7,702 bases of DNA from contig CAMPIL010000171.1 in assembly GCA_946886375.1 (NCBI GenBank), positions 1 to 7,702 of the forward strand. The letters run 5' to 3'. Within the stretch, counting starts at the first letter, position 1. Every line of letters begins with the position of its first letter. This stretch comes from an uncultured Phycisphaerales bacterium. GTDB lineage: Bacteria; Planctomycetota; Phycisphaerae; Phycisphaerales; SM1A02. Below, one piece after another: positions 1 through 6,691 of the stretch. Below the pieces are notes generated by a model. The model saw only the letters and a program-made list of their open reading frames with translations, searched no databases and was not told the DNA's origin. Position numbers and translations under genes: made by a program.

Positions 1-224
1 GGGCGCTCGCCGCGTTCAATGGTCTGAGCGTCAGTGTTTGCGTGGCGCTGCTGTACCGGCTTCGCAGGCATGCCTCGGGCGAAATCGCCGCGTGGTGTGC
101 CGTGGGCATTCTCGCGATCATGTCGGTGATGTGGCACAGTTATTCCACGCACTTTGATGATCCGCAGCACATGATCCTCGCCCAGGTCGGCGCCAGCGAA
201 GACTACCGCCTGGGCCTGCCCTAA
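1..224 (+). CDS. C-terminal fragment of an unrecognised membrane protein (5' end outside window)
   Basis: The frame whose codons begin at position 3 is open from the window edge to the TAA at 222-224, giving about 73 residues with the start lost upstream. A GTG at 42 could start a 60-residue protein, but the frame stays open upstream and no ribosome binding site precedes it, so a truncated longer gene is likelier. The peptide shows two hydrophobic stretches: one around the first 20 residues, ending in a basic YRLRRH turn, and a clear one, AAWCAVGILAIMSVMW, beginning near residue 30. A polar tail of about 25 residues follows. This looks like the last two membrane segments of an integral membrane protein. 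I do not recognise the family. The next gene starts 18 bases downstream on the same strand, so the two may be co-transcribed. Confidence 0.55.
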   Translation, partial: ALAAFNGLSVSVCVALLYRLRRHASGEIAAWCAVGILAIMSVMWHSYSTHFDDPQHMILAQVGASEDYRLGLP

Positions 225-242
225 GCCGGCAATTTCAGTATC

Positions 243-749
243 ATGCGCCGCATGCAATGCGTGCGCATCGTCGTCGGCCTGTCGCTCCTGCTTCCCGGAC
301 TGCTGGGCGGCTGCACCCAATACCGCGATCCTTCGGTCAACGTGCACAGCGTGTCCGCTTCCAGCATGACCCAGGAGGCGATGGTTCTGGACTTCATGCT
401 GGAACTGAGCAATCCCAACCAGGAATCGCTGCGACTGCATGAATTTCATTACGACGTCGCAGTGGACGGCGTGAAGGTCTATTCCGGCGTGCGTGCCGCC
501 GAGGCCACCCTTGCCTCGCTTGATCAACGACACGTGCGCGTGCCTGCGGTCATTCGCTTTGATGCGGTGGGCTGGAGTCTCCTCAGCACGCCGGCGGCGG
601 CGCAGTACACCATCACCGGCACGCTCAGGTACATCGCGCCGGGCGAACTAGCCCGCATGGCCCGCGACCTCGGCCTTCCAAAGCCGCGAGCATCATTTTC
701 CGGTACTGGAGAGGTCGCGCTTGCGGTTGCGGAGCCGGGCAGGAATTAG
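243..749 (+). CDS. LEA14/WHy-domain-like lipoprotein
   Basis: The protein has 168 residues. A basic N-terminus (MRRMQCVR), a hydrophobic core and the lipobox LGGC, with the acylated cysteine at about residue 24, indicate a lipoprotein signal peptide. The residue after the cysteine is Thr, not Asp, which by the proteobacterial Lol rule would favour the outer membrane. From about residue 35 to 160 the sequence resembles the LEA type 2 (LEA14, WHy) fold: alternating beta-strand-like stretches, an 'LELSNPN' segment near residues 53-59 (the Asn-Pro-Asn motif typical of the family), then 'YDVAVDGVKVYSG'. Bacterial members are mostly uncharacterised and are linked by sequence to desiccation-related plant proteins. 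The start at 243 is the first ATG; a second ATG at 252 is also possible. Neither has a clear Shine-Dalgarno sequence. It is separated from pilT by 318 bases and probably does not belong to the pilus cassette. Confidence 0.8.
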   Translation: MRRMQCVRIVVGLSLLLPGLLGGCTQYRDPSVNVHSVSASSMTQEAMVLDFMLELSNPNQESLRLHEFHYDVAVDGVKVYSGVRAAEATLASLDQRHVRVPAVIRFDAVGWSLLSTPAAAQYTITGTLRYIAPGELARMARDLGLPKPRASFSGTGEVALAVAEPGRN

Positions 750-793
750 GCGTGTGACGGTGAGCATTGGGGCGCGTTGATCCATCGGATGTT

Positions 794-809
794 TTCGCGA
801 TTTCGCGAT
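794..809. repeat. Tandem 8-base repeat TTCGCGAT
   Basis: Two exact adjacent copies of TTCGCGAT lie at 794-801 and 802-809. A third exact copy is at 1021-1028, 39 bases before the pilT start. The core TCGCGA is a palindrome, as many operator half-sites are. TCGCGA also occurs elsewhere in this GC-rich window, so function is not established. Confidence 0.5.
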
Positions 810-840
810 CCGGCGATTGATCTGTTCACCCAATCATCAC

Positions 841-858
841 GACGGCACATCCGCCGTC
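841..858. repeat. Hairpin GACGGC/GCCGTC between the LEA gene and pilT
   Basis: GACGGC (841-846) and GCCGTC (853-858) form a perfect 6-bp stem around a 6-base loop. No T-tract follows, so it is not a standard intrinsic terminator, although its position about 90 bases after the LEA-like gene would allow a termination or RNA 3'-end role. Confidence 0.35.
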
Positions 859-864
859 CATTCT

Positions 865-891
865 CCGCATTATCCGCATAACCCGCACAGC
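865..891. repeat. Three degenerate 9-base units starting CCGCA
   Basis: Units begin at 865, 874 and 883 (CCGCATTAT, CCGCATAAC, CCGCACAGC). Identity is limited to the first five or six bases of each unit. It may be a minor protein-binding array or chance. Confidence 0.3.
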
Positions 892-1053
892 CGTACCCGT
901 TTTGTGTGATTCATCCAATCGGCAATGTGGTTCCAAATCCCGACTGATTCCTCGCCCATCATCTGCCGATACCCCAGTTTGAATCTTTCCGCGCACTCGG
1001 CGCGAGGTTCATTGCATTATTTCGCGATTCCGTTCCTGCACGCACTGGACCAA

Positions 1054-1059
1054 GCGAGG
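1054..1059 (+). promoter_or_regulatory. Candidate ribosome binding site of pilT
   Basis: GCGAGG lies 8 bases before the ATG at 1068. It is a moderate Shine-Dalgarno match and agrees with the conserved PilT N-terminus MKLGDIL. Confidence 0.5.
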
Positions 1060-1067
1060 CTCAACCC

Positions 1068-2123
<1,056 letters not shown>

Positions 2124-2130
2124 AATCGCA

Positions 2131-2173
2131 GGGGGTTGGGGGCTGGAGATCGGGGATTCGAGCCTCAAATCCC
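2131..2173. promoter_or_regulatory. G-rich spacer with possible G-quadruplex and small inverted repeat
   Basis: The pilT-pilC spacer opens with G runs at 2131-2135, 2138-2142, 2145-2146 and 2152-2155, all on the coding strand. Three runs have at least four G and one has two. A two-layer, or imperfect three-layer, G-quadruplex is conceivable in DNA or mRNA. The last run overlaps a 6-bp inverted repeat, GGGATT (2153-2158) with AATCCC (2168-2173), around a 9-base loop. No T-tract follows, so transcription probably continues into pilC. Confidence 0.35.
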
Positions 2174-2215
2174 AAGCCACTCGCCCCTCATTCGTGACCC
2201 TTGATCTCTTTTCTT

Positions 2216-3448
2216 ATGCCACAGTACCGCTACCAAGCACGACATTCTTCAGGGCAGATGCAGGTCGGCGTTCTCGCAGCAGAGAACGCGCCGACTGCCG
2301 CGACCATGCTGCGCAGCCAGGGCCACCACGTCCTGCAACTGGTGCAGGTGCAGACCGCCACGAGCACGCGCAACACTTCCTTCGCCAAGGCGCTGAATTA
2401 CTCTTCAGGTCCGAGCCAGAAGGACATCCTTGATTTCACCACGCAATTGGCCGTGATGATCCGCGCGGGCATCAGCATCCGGGCCGCGCTCGACGGCATC
2501 TCTGACCAGATCGTCAATCCCAAGTTCAAGAAGATCCTGCTGAGCATCAAGACTGATGTCGAATCGGGCAAGCAATTCTCCGAGGCGATCAGCAAGTATC
2601 CGAAATTGTTCGGGCCGCTGTACGTGAACATGGTGCGTGCATCGGAGATGTCCGGTTCGTTCGCCAAGATGCTCGACCGCATCGCCGCGTACATCGCCCA
2701 GCAGATTGAAACGAAGAAGATGGTGATTGGAGCGAGCATTTACCCGGGCATCATCGGAACGATGGCGGTTTCGGTGACGATCTTCCTGATGACCTTCGTG
2801 CTGCCGCGCTTCGCCGGGGTATTTCAGGGCAAAGAATCCGTGCTCCCCTGGCCCACCAAATTCCTCATGTCCACCTCTGATTGGATGGTCAATTATTGGT
2901 GGGTGTTGATCGTCGTCGCCTTTGTGTCGATCGTCGGATTCTTCCTGTTCATCCGCACGGAGATCGGGCGATTGTGGTGGGACAAGACCAAGCTCACCGT
3001 CCCGCTGTTCCGGCGCATGTTCCGAGCGTTGTACGTCAGTCGTTCATTGCAGACCATGGGCGAACTGCTCAATGCCGGCGTGCCGATGCTCGACACCATC
3101 GCCATCACCGGCGATATCTCGGGCAATCTGCTGTTCAAGAAGATGTGGCGCAACGTGTACGCCGCGGTGAAGCAAGGCAAGAAGTTGCAGAGCCAGCTGG
3201 TCCGCTCCACGCTGCTGCCCAAGTCAGTCGTGCAGATGATCGGCGCGGGCGAAGAGTCCGGCCGCCTCGGCGAAGTGCTGGAGGAAATCTCCCACTATTA
3301 CGCCAAGGCCTTGCGTGACGCCATCAAGGCCGTGACCAGCATGATCGAGCCGATCATGATCATTCTCATGGGTTCGGTCGTCGGCTTCATCGCGATGGCA
3401 ATCATCCTGCCGATCTTCAAGATGAGTTCGATCGTGAGCGGACACTGA
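2216..3448 (+). CDS. pilC: Type IV pilus/type II secretion inner-membrane platform protein PilC/GspF
   Basis: This 410-residue protein has the duplicated T2SSF architecture. The first cytoplasmic helical domain spans about residues 70-170 ('DFTTQLAVMIRAGISIRAAL'). Membrane segments follow at about 172-196 and 228-246. The second domain spans about 273-375, with 'LNAGVPMLDTI' and the family signature 'GEESGRLGEVLEEIS' at 345-359. A C-terminal membrane segment lies at about 377-400. The protein sits in the inner membrane, where it couples PilB and PilT motor rotation to insertion or extraction of pilin subunits. I chose the ATG at 2216 because MPQYRYQA is the normal family N-terminus; a TTG at 2201 would add five unconserved residues. 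No Shine-Dalgarno sequence is visible, and the leader is pyrimidine-rich (TCTCTTTTCTT). Adjacent pilT and prepilin genes favour PilC of a pilus over GspF, but the distinction is not certain from sequence alone. Confidence 0.93.
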   Translation: MPQYRYQARHSSGQMQVGVLAAENAPTAATMLRSQGHHVLQLVQVQTATSTRNTSFAKALNYSSGPSQKDILDFTTQLAVMIRAGISIRAALDGISDQIVNPKFKKILLSIKTDVESGKQFSEAISKYPKLFGPLYVNMVRASEMSGSFAKMLDRIAAYIAQQIETKKMVIGASIYPGIIGTMAVSVTIFLMTFVLPRFAGVFQGKESVLPWPTKFLMSTSDWMVNYWWVLIVVAFVSIVGFFLFIRTEIGRLWWDKTKLTVPLFRRMFRALYVSRSLQTMGELLNAGVPMLDTIAITGDISGNLLFKKMWRNVYAAVKQGKKLQSQLVRSTLLPKSVVQMIGAGEESGRLGEVLEEISHYYAKALRDAIKAVTSMIEPIMIILMGSVVGFIAMAIILPIFKMSSIVSGH

Positions 3449-3641
3449 AATCGAGGAAGCGCACACTCCTCGCCGCGTTGAAGCAGAGTGAGGCGGCGAC
3501 TGCCTCCGATAACGGTGTAAGAGTTTCCCAGATGGCGCAGGCCGCGAAGTCCAATGACCTCGGCATCGCGGCGACGCGGTGCAGGAGCCGTTTCAATTGG
3601 ACGATTCTTTGATCGGTGCAACCGCGCTGGAGGGAATTGCA
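3449..3641. promoter_or_regulatory. Inverted-repeat-rich leader between pilC and the PilV-like gene
   Basis: This 193-base spacer holds three perfect short inverted repeats in a row. The first is CGAGGA (3452-3457) with TCCTCG (3467-3472), 9-base loop. The second is GAGGC (3490-3494) with GCCTC (3502-3506), 7-base loop. The third is GCCGCG (3541-3546) with CGCGGC (3567-3572), 20-base loop. None is followed by a T run. The frame of the downstream gene is broken by stops at 3489-3491 and 3510-3512, so this is not an N-terminal coding extension of that length. It could be a structured 5' leader or an RNA-processing site. I could not match it to the c-di-GMP-I riboswitch consensus or to any other class I know. 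Confidence 0.4.
3629..3634 (+). promoter_or_regulatory. Ribosome binding site that sets the PilV-like start
   Basis: GGAGGG ends 7 bases before the GTG at 3642. It is the strongest Shine-Dalgarno match in the window and is the reason for choosing this GTG over the upstream GTG at 3579 or the internal ATG at 3702. Confidence 0.75.
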
Positions 3642-4229
3642 GTGAACGGACCATCTTCCGCACGCCAGCGAAATCAATCGGCCGCACGCGCGCGACCGGC
3701 CATGGGCCGGCCCCGCGCCTTTACGCTGCTTGAAACCGCGCTGGCGACGATCATCGTCGGCGTGGGGGTGCTCTCCATCGTCGCGGCTCAGCAGGCCTTC
3801 CACATTCAGAACGCATGGTCCACCCACGCCAGTATTGCCACGGCGCTGGGCAATGAAATCCGCGAGATGACCTTGAACCTGCCGCGCCACGACCCGGTGA
3901 CGGGTCAAGCGTTTTGGGGTCCGGAGCCCAACGAAAGCACGCTCGCGGATTACGACGACCTGGACGATTTCGACGGCGCGGGTGAGGGATTGATCTTCTC
4001 CGCGGCACTGGGCAACGGCCCGATCAACGCGCAGCGGCAGGTGATTCCCAATATGACCGGATGGGCTCAGATCGTCACGGTGACCAACGTCAATCCCGCC
4101 AACATCACCGCCACGGCAGGCAATGGGACCACGGCAATGGTGAAAGTGGAGGTGCTGGTCACGTTCCAAGGTCCGCAAGACGCCCAGCCGCAGGAAATGA
4201 CGCGCGTTTCGTGGATCTCGCCACAGTAG
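3642..4229 (+). CDS. PilV-like minor prepilin (type IV pilin N-methylation domain)
   Basis: From the GTG at 3642 the product is 195 residues. A long basic leader (26 residues, rich in Arg, Ala, Ser) ends in RPRA and is followed by the type III signal FTLLETALATIIVGVGVL. The prepilin peptidase would cut between Ala26 and Phe27, leaving the conserved Glu at mature position 5. The residue before the cut is Ala instead of the usual Gly, which prepilin peptidases can tolerate but is unusual. The hydrophobic helix covers about 27-50. The rest is a soluble pseudopilin-like head with an acidic stretch (DYDDLDDFDG, about 103-112) and a beta-rich C-terminus 'VKVEVLVTFQG'. The position between pilC and PilX/PilW-like genes, the 'FTLLE' motif and the length fit PilV/GspI-type minor pilins that help prime fibre assembly. 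The exact family name is uncertain. Confidence 0.82.
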   Translation: MNGPSSARQRNQSAARARPAMGRPRAFTLLETALATIIVGVGVLSIVAAQQAFHIQNAWSTHASIATALGNEIREMTLNLPRHDPVTGQAFWGPEPNESTLADYDDLDDFDGAGEGLIFSAALGNGPINAQRQVIPNMTGWAQIVTVTNVNPANITATAGNGTTAMVKVEVLVTFQGPQDAQPQEMTRVSWISPQ

Positions 4230-4256
4230 GAATGTGTCGCGTGTCTTGCGACCTGA

Positions 4257-4280
4257 GATTTGAGTCGGTGCGATTTGAGT
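4257..4280. repeat. Direct 9-base repeat GATTTGAGT in the PilV-PilX spacer
   Basis: Exact copies lie at 4257-4265 and 4272-4280, with a 15-base period. The core GATTTGAG also occurs inverted in the pilT-pilC spacer, as CTCAAATC at 2164-2171. Both spacers also share TGGAGAT (2144-2150 and 4310-4316). The meaning is unknown. Confidence 0.45.
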
Positions 4281-4302
4281 TTGATGCGAGCCAGTGAGGC
4301 GT

Positions 4303-4314
4303 GAGAGGTTGGAG
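4303..4314 (+). promoter_or_regulatory. Overlapping ribosome binding sites for two nested starts
   Basis: GAGAGG (4303-4308) lies 6 bases before the ATG at 4315. GGAG (4311-4314) lies 6 bases before a second in-frame ATG at 4321. Either could be used, and the products would differ by only two residues. A GTG at 4294 has no comparable site. Confidence 0.5.
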
Positions 4315-6687
4315 ATGCACATGTTTCGGCGAATTGGTCAACGACAACTCATGCACAACGCGGCTGCCCGGCGTCGTGGCGTTTCATCCGTACTGGCCAT
4401 GATGTTCCTGGTGATTTTTGGATCGCTGGCCGCGGCCATGGCGGTCGTGGCGCAAAGCAACTTGCGCACCGCCGATTCGGGCCTGCGGGTTTCACGAGCG
4501 ATGAGCGCTGCGGAAACCGGAATGGTCTTCGCCACCCGCCGCCTGGCGCAGGAATCGGCCCGCTTTGTCGTGAACAAGGGTGTTGTTGATGCGGACTTCG
4601 CCTCGCGAATCTGGATGGGAACCTACAACTCCGGCGACGGTCCGGTGACGATTGTGCAGCCCGCCGGCTACAACACCGGTCCGGGCGTCATCCATGCGCT
4701 GCGCGATGCGCACAACGCCGACACGCACAACATTGTCGCCAGCGGCGCCCCCACGACCGCCACCATCGACCAGGCCGCGGGCCGCCTGCGAGCGCCGGCC
4801 GTCGCCATGGCGACGGGAGCCAACAGCCCGTACTTCGTGCTCACCTATGAATTGCTGTCGAGCGTGCCATACATTCGCGTCAAGAGTGAAGGGTACGACG
4901 GCGACATGAAGCGCACCCTTGAATTGGATTTCAAGTTCGAAAAGAAATACGAATTCGCCATCCTCAGCCCCAATCGCGTGATGATCGGCAAGAACGTGCT
5001 CATCGAAGGACCGCTGGGCACGCACTACGGCATCGCGGCGGGAGAACTGAACTCCGGCAACGGCGATCCGCTGGTCATGCGATCGGACTTCTATTACCTC
5101 GATCCCGATCTTGATGCCAAACTCGACATCCTGCACGAACGAATCAAGAACTTCGACGTCGATGGCGACAATCGCCTGAGGCCGGACCACCCCAACGAGA
5201 ACGATGGCGTGGACGCGGAATACGCCGACTACGACGGCGATGAGTACGTAGATGACTTTGACCTGTTCCTCCAGCACTTTGACGCCAACGGCGATCGCAG
5301 GATCATGATCGTTGAGGACGTTTCCAGTTCCACGCCCGCGGAATACGGCGGCGAGGAGGACGACGACACCCAGTTGCTGCGCCTGATCGATGAAGCCAAT
5401 CCTGACCGCGACGGCGACGGCGTGCTGGGCACAGCCAGCGACGTGGCGCTTGGGTACAAGGACGGCGTGATTGACGTGAACGATCAATACGCCAAGGTGC
5501 GCGGCAAACTGGCGTTCGCGGTCTCGCGCAGCGCATGGGAGGCGGCCAAGGGCGGCAGTTTCAGTTACCAGCAGGTCGTCAAGGGGCCGATTCGTTCGGC
5601 TGCCGACGTCGCCCCGGTGAAATTTGAAGTCACCACCGACGAAATGCGCGAGATCACCACTGACATGTTCGCCAACAGCGCCACGTGGTTCAAGAACACC
5701 GCGGCCAATTCGATCGGCGCGGCGGACTTCACGCAGACCACCCCGGAGCCGGTGCCGTTCGGCGCCGCGGAAGTCGCGGACTTCGGCACGCGCGGCGCGT
5801 ACGACTACTACTACCGGCCGGTCTATCAGAACAAGACGTTCACCAACGTCAAGATTCCCAAGAACACCAACGCGCTGTTTGAGAACTGCACGTTCATCGG
5901 CGTGACGTACGTGGAAACCAACGTCAATTGCCAGGACTTCAACTGGAACCAGGTCGGCTCCATCATGAAGACGACCGACGTGAACGGAAACATCGTCTAC
6001 GCGCAGCACTTCCCGGGACTTGCGGCGAATTCCCAAGGCGTGCCGGTCACCAACACACGCACCGAATCCAACAACGTTCGCTTCCACAACTGCACGTTTC
6101 TGGGCTCGATCTCAGGCGACCGGCCGCTGGAGTACACGCACTGGCGAAACAAGATTCAGATGACCGGCAACACCCGGTTCTACGTTGATCCGAGCGACGC
6201 CGATCTAGCCACCCAATCCGACGCCTCGACACTGACCACCTATCTCAACGCCATTCCCGCGGCAAACCGGGCCGAGATGGAAAAGAGTTCCATTCTCATG
6301 CCCGGCTGGTCGATCGACGTGGGCAACTTCAACAACGAAACCAATCCCGACCCGACGCTGACGCCCAAGGTCAAGTTGAAAGGCACGATCATCGCGGGCA
6401 TTCTGGACGTGCGCGGCACGGCCGATGTGCACGGCACGTTGCTGATGACCTACCGGCCCGTCCCGGGCCAAGGCCCGCTGTTTTACGGCGGATTGGCAGA
6501 CGCGTTCAACACCACCGTCGGCTATTTCCATTCAGAGGACGGCGACAGCGAAGGCGGCGACCCCGGCGACAGCAATTTCGAGGGCTTTGGCGAAATCACG
6601 CTGCGCTACAACCCCGACGCCAAACTGCCCGACGGCATTCCGTGGCCGATTCGAATTGTCGCCGACCCGACGACATACGTGGAGTGA
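4315..6687 (+). CDS. Very large PilX-like minor pilin with EF-hand/dockerin-like loops and possible beta-helix region
   Basis: The product has 790 residues from the ATG at 4315; PilX proteins are usually under about 250. A short basic leader ends in ARRRG, followed by the hydrophobic helix VSSVLAMMFLVIFGSLAAAM (about 23-42). Then comes 'AMSAAETG' near 62-69, typical of PilX N-terminal domains, which also lack the pilin Glu at position 5. About residues 280-380 hold a cluster of Asp loops: DVDGDNRL (281), DYDGDEYVDDFD (305), DANGDRRIMIVE (323) and DRDGDGVLG (364). These match EF-hand/dockerin calcium loops, with an acidic residue at loop position 12 in the second and third. Residues about 505-600 contain paired FENCTFIG and FHNCTFLG motifs, suggestive of a solenoid or beta-helix. 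A further beta-repeat-like stretch, KLKGTIIAGILDVRGTADVHG, lies near 687-707, with an acidic Gly-rich linker near 740-755. The likely location is the fibre base or tip, exposed outside the inner membrane. Calcium binding and adhesion are inferred. Confidence 0.8.
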   Translation: MHMFRRIGQRQLMHNAAARRRGVSSVLAMMFLVIFGSLAAAMAVVAQSNLRTADSGLRVSRAMSAAETGMVFATRRLAQESARFVVNKGVVDADFASRIWMGTYNSGDGPVTIVQPAGYNTGPGVIHALRDAHNADTHNIVASGAPTTATIDQAAGRLRAPAVAMATGANSPYFVLTYELLSSVPYIRVKSEGYDGDMKRTLELDFKFEKKYEFAILSPNRVMIGKNVLIEGPLGTHYGIAAGELNSGNGDPLVMRSDFYYLDPDLDAKLDILHERIKNFDVDGDNRLRPDHPNENDGVDAEYADYDGDEYVDDFDLFLQHFDANGDRRIMIVEDVSSSTPAEYGGEEDDDTQLLRLIDEANPDRDGDGVLGTASDVALGYKDGVIDVNDQYAKVRGKLAFAVSRSAWEAAKGGSFSYQQVVKGPIRSAADVAPVKFEVTTDEMREITTDMFANSATWFKNTAANSIGAADFTQTTPEPVPFGAAEVADFGTRGAYDYYYRPVYQNKTFTNVKIPKNTNALFENCTFIGVTYVETNVNCQDFNWNQVGSIMKTTDVNGNIVYAQHFPGLAANSQGVPVTNTRTESNNVRFHNCTFLGSISGDRPLEYTHWRNKIQMTGNTRFYVDPSDADLATQSDASTLTTYLNAIPAANRAEMEKSSILMPGWSIDVGNFNNETNPDPTLTPKVKLKGTIIAGILDVRGTADVHGTLLMTYRPVPGQGPLFYGGLADAFNTTVGYFHSEDGDSEGGDPGDSNFEGFGEITLRYNPDAKLPDGIPWPIRIVADPTTYVE
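6681..6684 (+). promoter_or_regulatory. Ribosome binding site of the PilW-like gene inside the end of the PilX-like gene
   Basis: GGAG immediately precedes the TGA stop (6685-6687) of the upstream gene and lies 7 bases before the ATG at 6692. This decides the start of the PilW-like gene and implies translational coupling. Confidence 0.65.
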
Positions 6688-6691
6688 CCTG

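Larger units (their letters stand above)
750..1067. other. Non-coding spacer upstream of pilT, with short repeats and hairpins
   Basis: This 318-base stretch has no credible gene on either strand. It holds an 8-base tandem repeat TTCGCGAT at 794-801 and 802-809, with a third copy at 1021-1028. It also holds a 6-bp hairpin at 841-858, three 9-base units beginning CCGCA at 865-891, and a small GC hairpin (CGCGC/GCGCG) at 990-1004. It must contain the pilT-cassette promoter if the cassette is transcribed independently of the LEA gene, but I see no convincing -35/-10 pair. A CATTAT at 1015-1020 is only weakly -10-like. Confidence 0.7.

Noticed and set aside
3579..3641. A GTG at 3579 as start of the PilV-like gene
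   Set aside because: It adds 21 residues of no pilin character and has no good binding site, whereas GGAGGG sits 7 bases before the GTG at 3642.
3449..3641. A c-di-GMP-I (GEMM) riboswitch upstream of the pilin genes
   Set aside because: Such riboswitches often precede pilus genes, but the expected conserved CACGCA and GACGCAAAG-type segments are not visible.
3417..4322. A 301-codon open frame on the - strand across the pilC end and the PilV-like gene
   Set aside because: It spans two genes and a structured spacer, is Arg/His/Cys-rich and lacks any recognisable domain. It is explained by high GC content at third codon positions.
4492..6087. A 531-codon open frame on the - strand, antisense to the PilX-like gene
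   Set aside because: Its product is a low-complexity mix of Val, Arg, His and Asp with no family features. It is the mirror frame of a GC-rich gene whose + strand product has clear pilin and Asp-loop motifs.
6587..6691. An upstream extension of the PilW-like gene overlapping the PilX-like gene
   Set aside because: The added peptide is basic and featureless. The ATG at 6692 has a binding site at the correct distance and gives a canonical prepilin leader.
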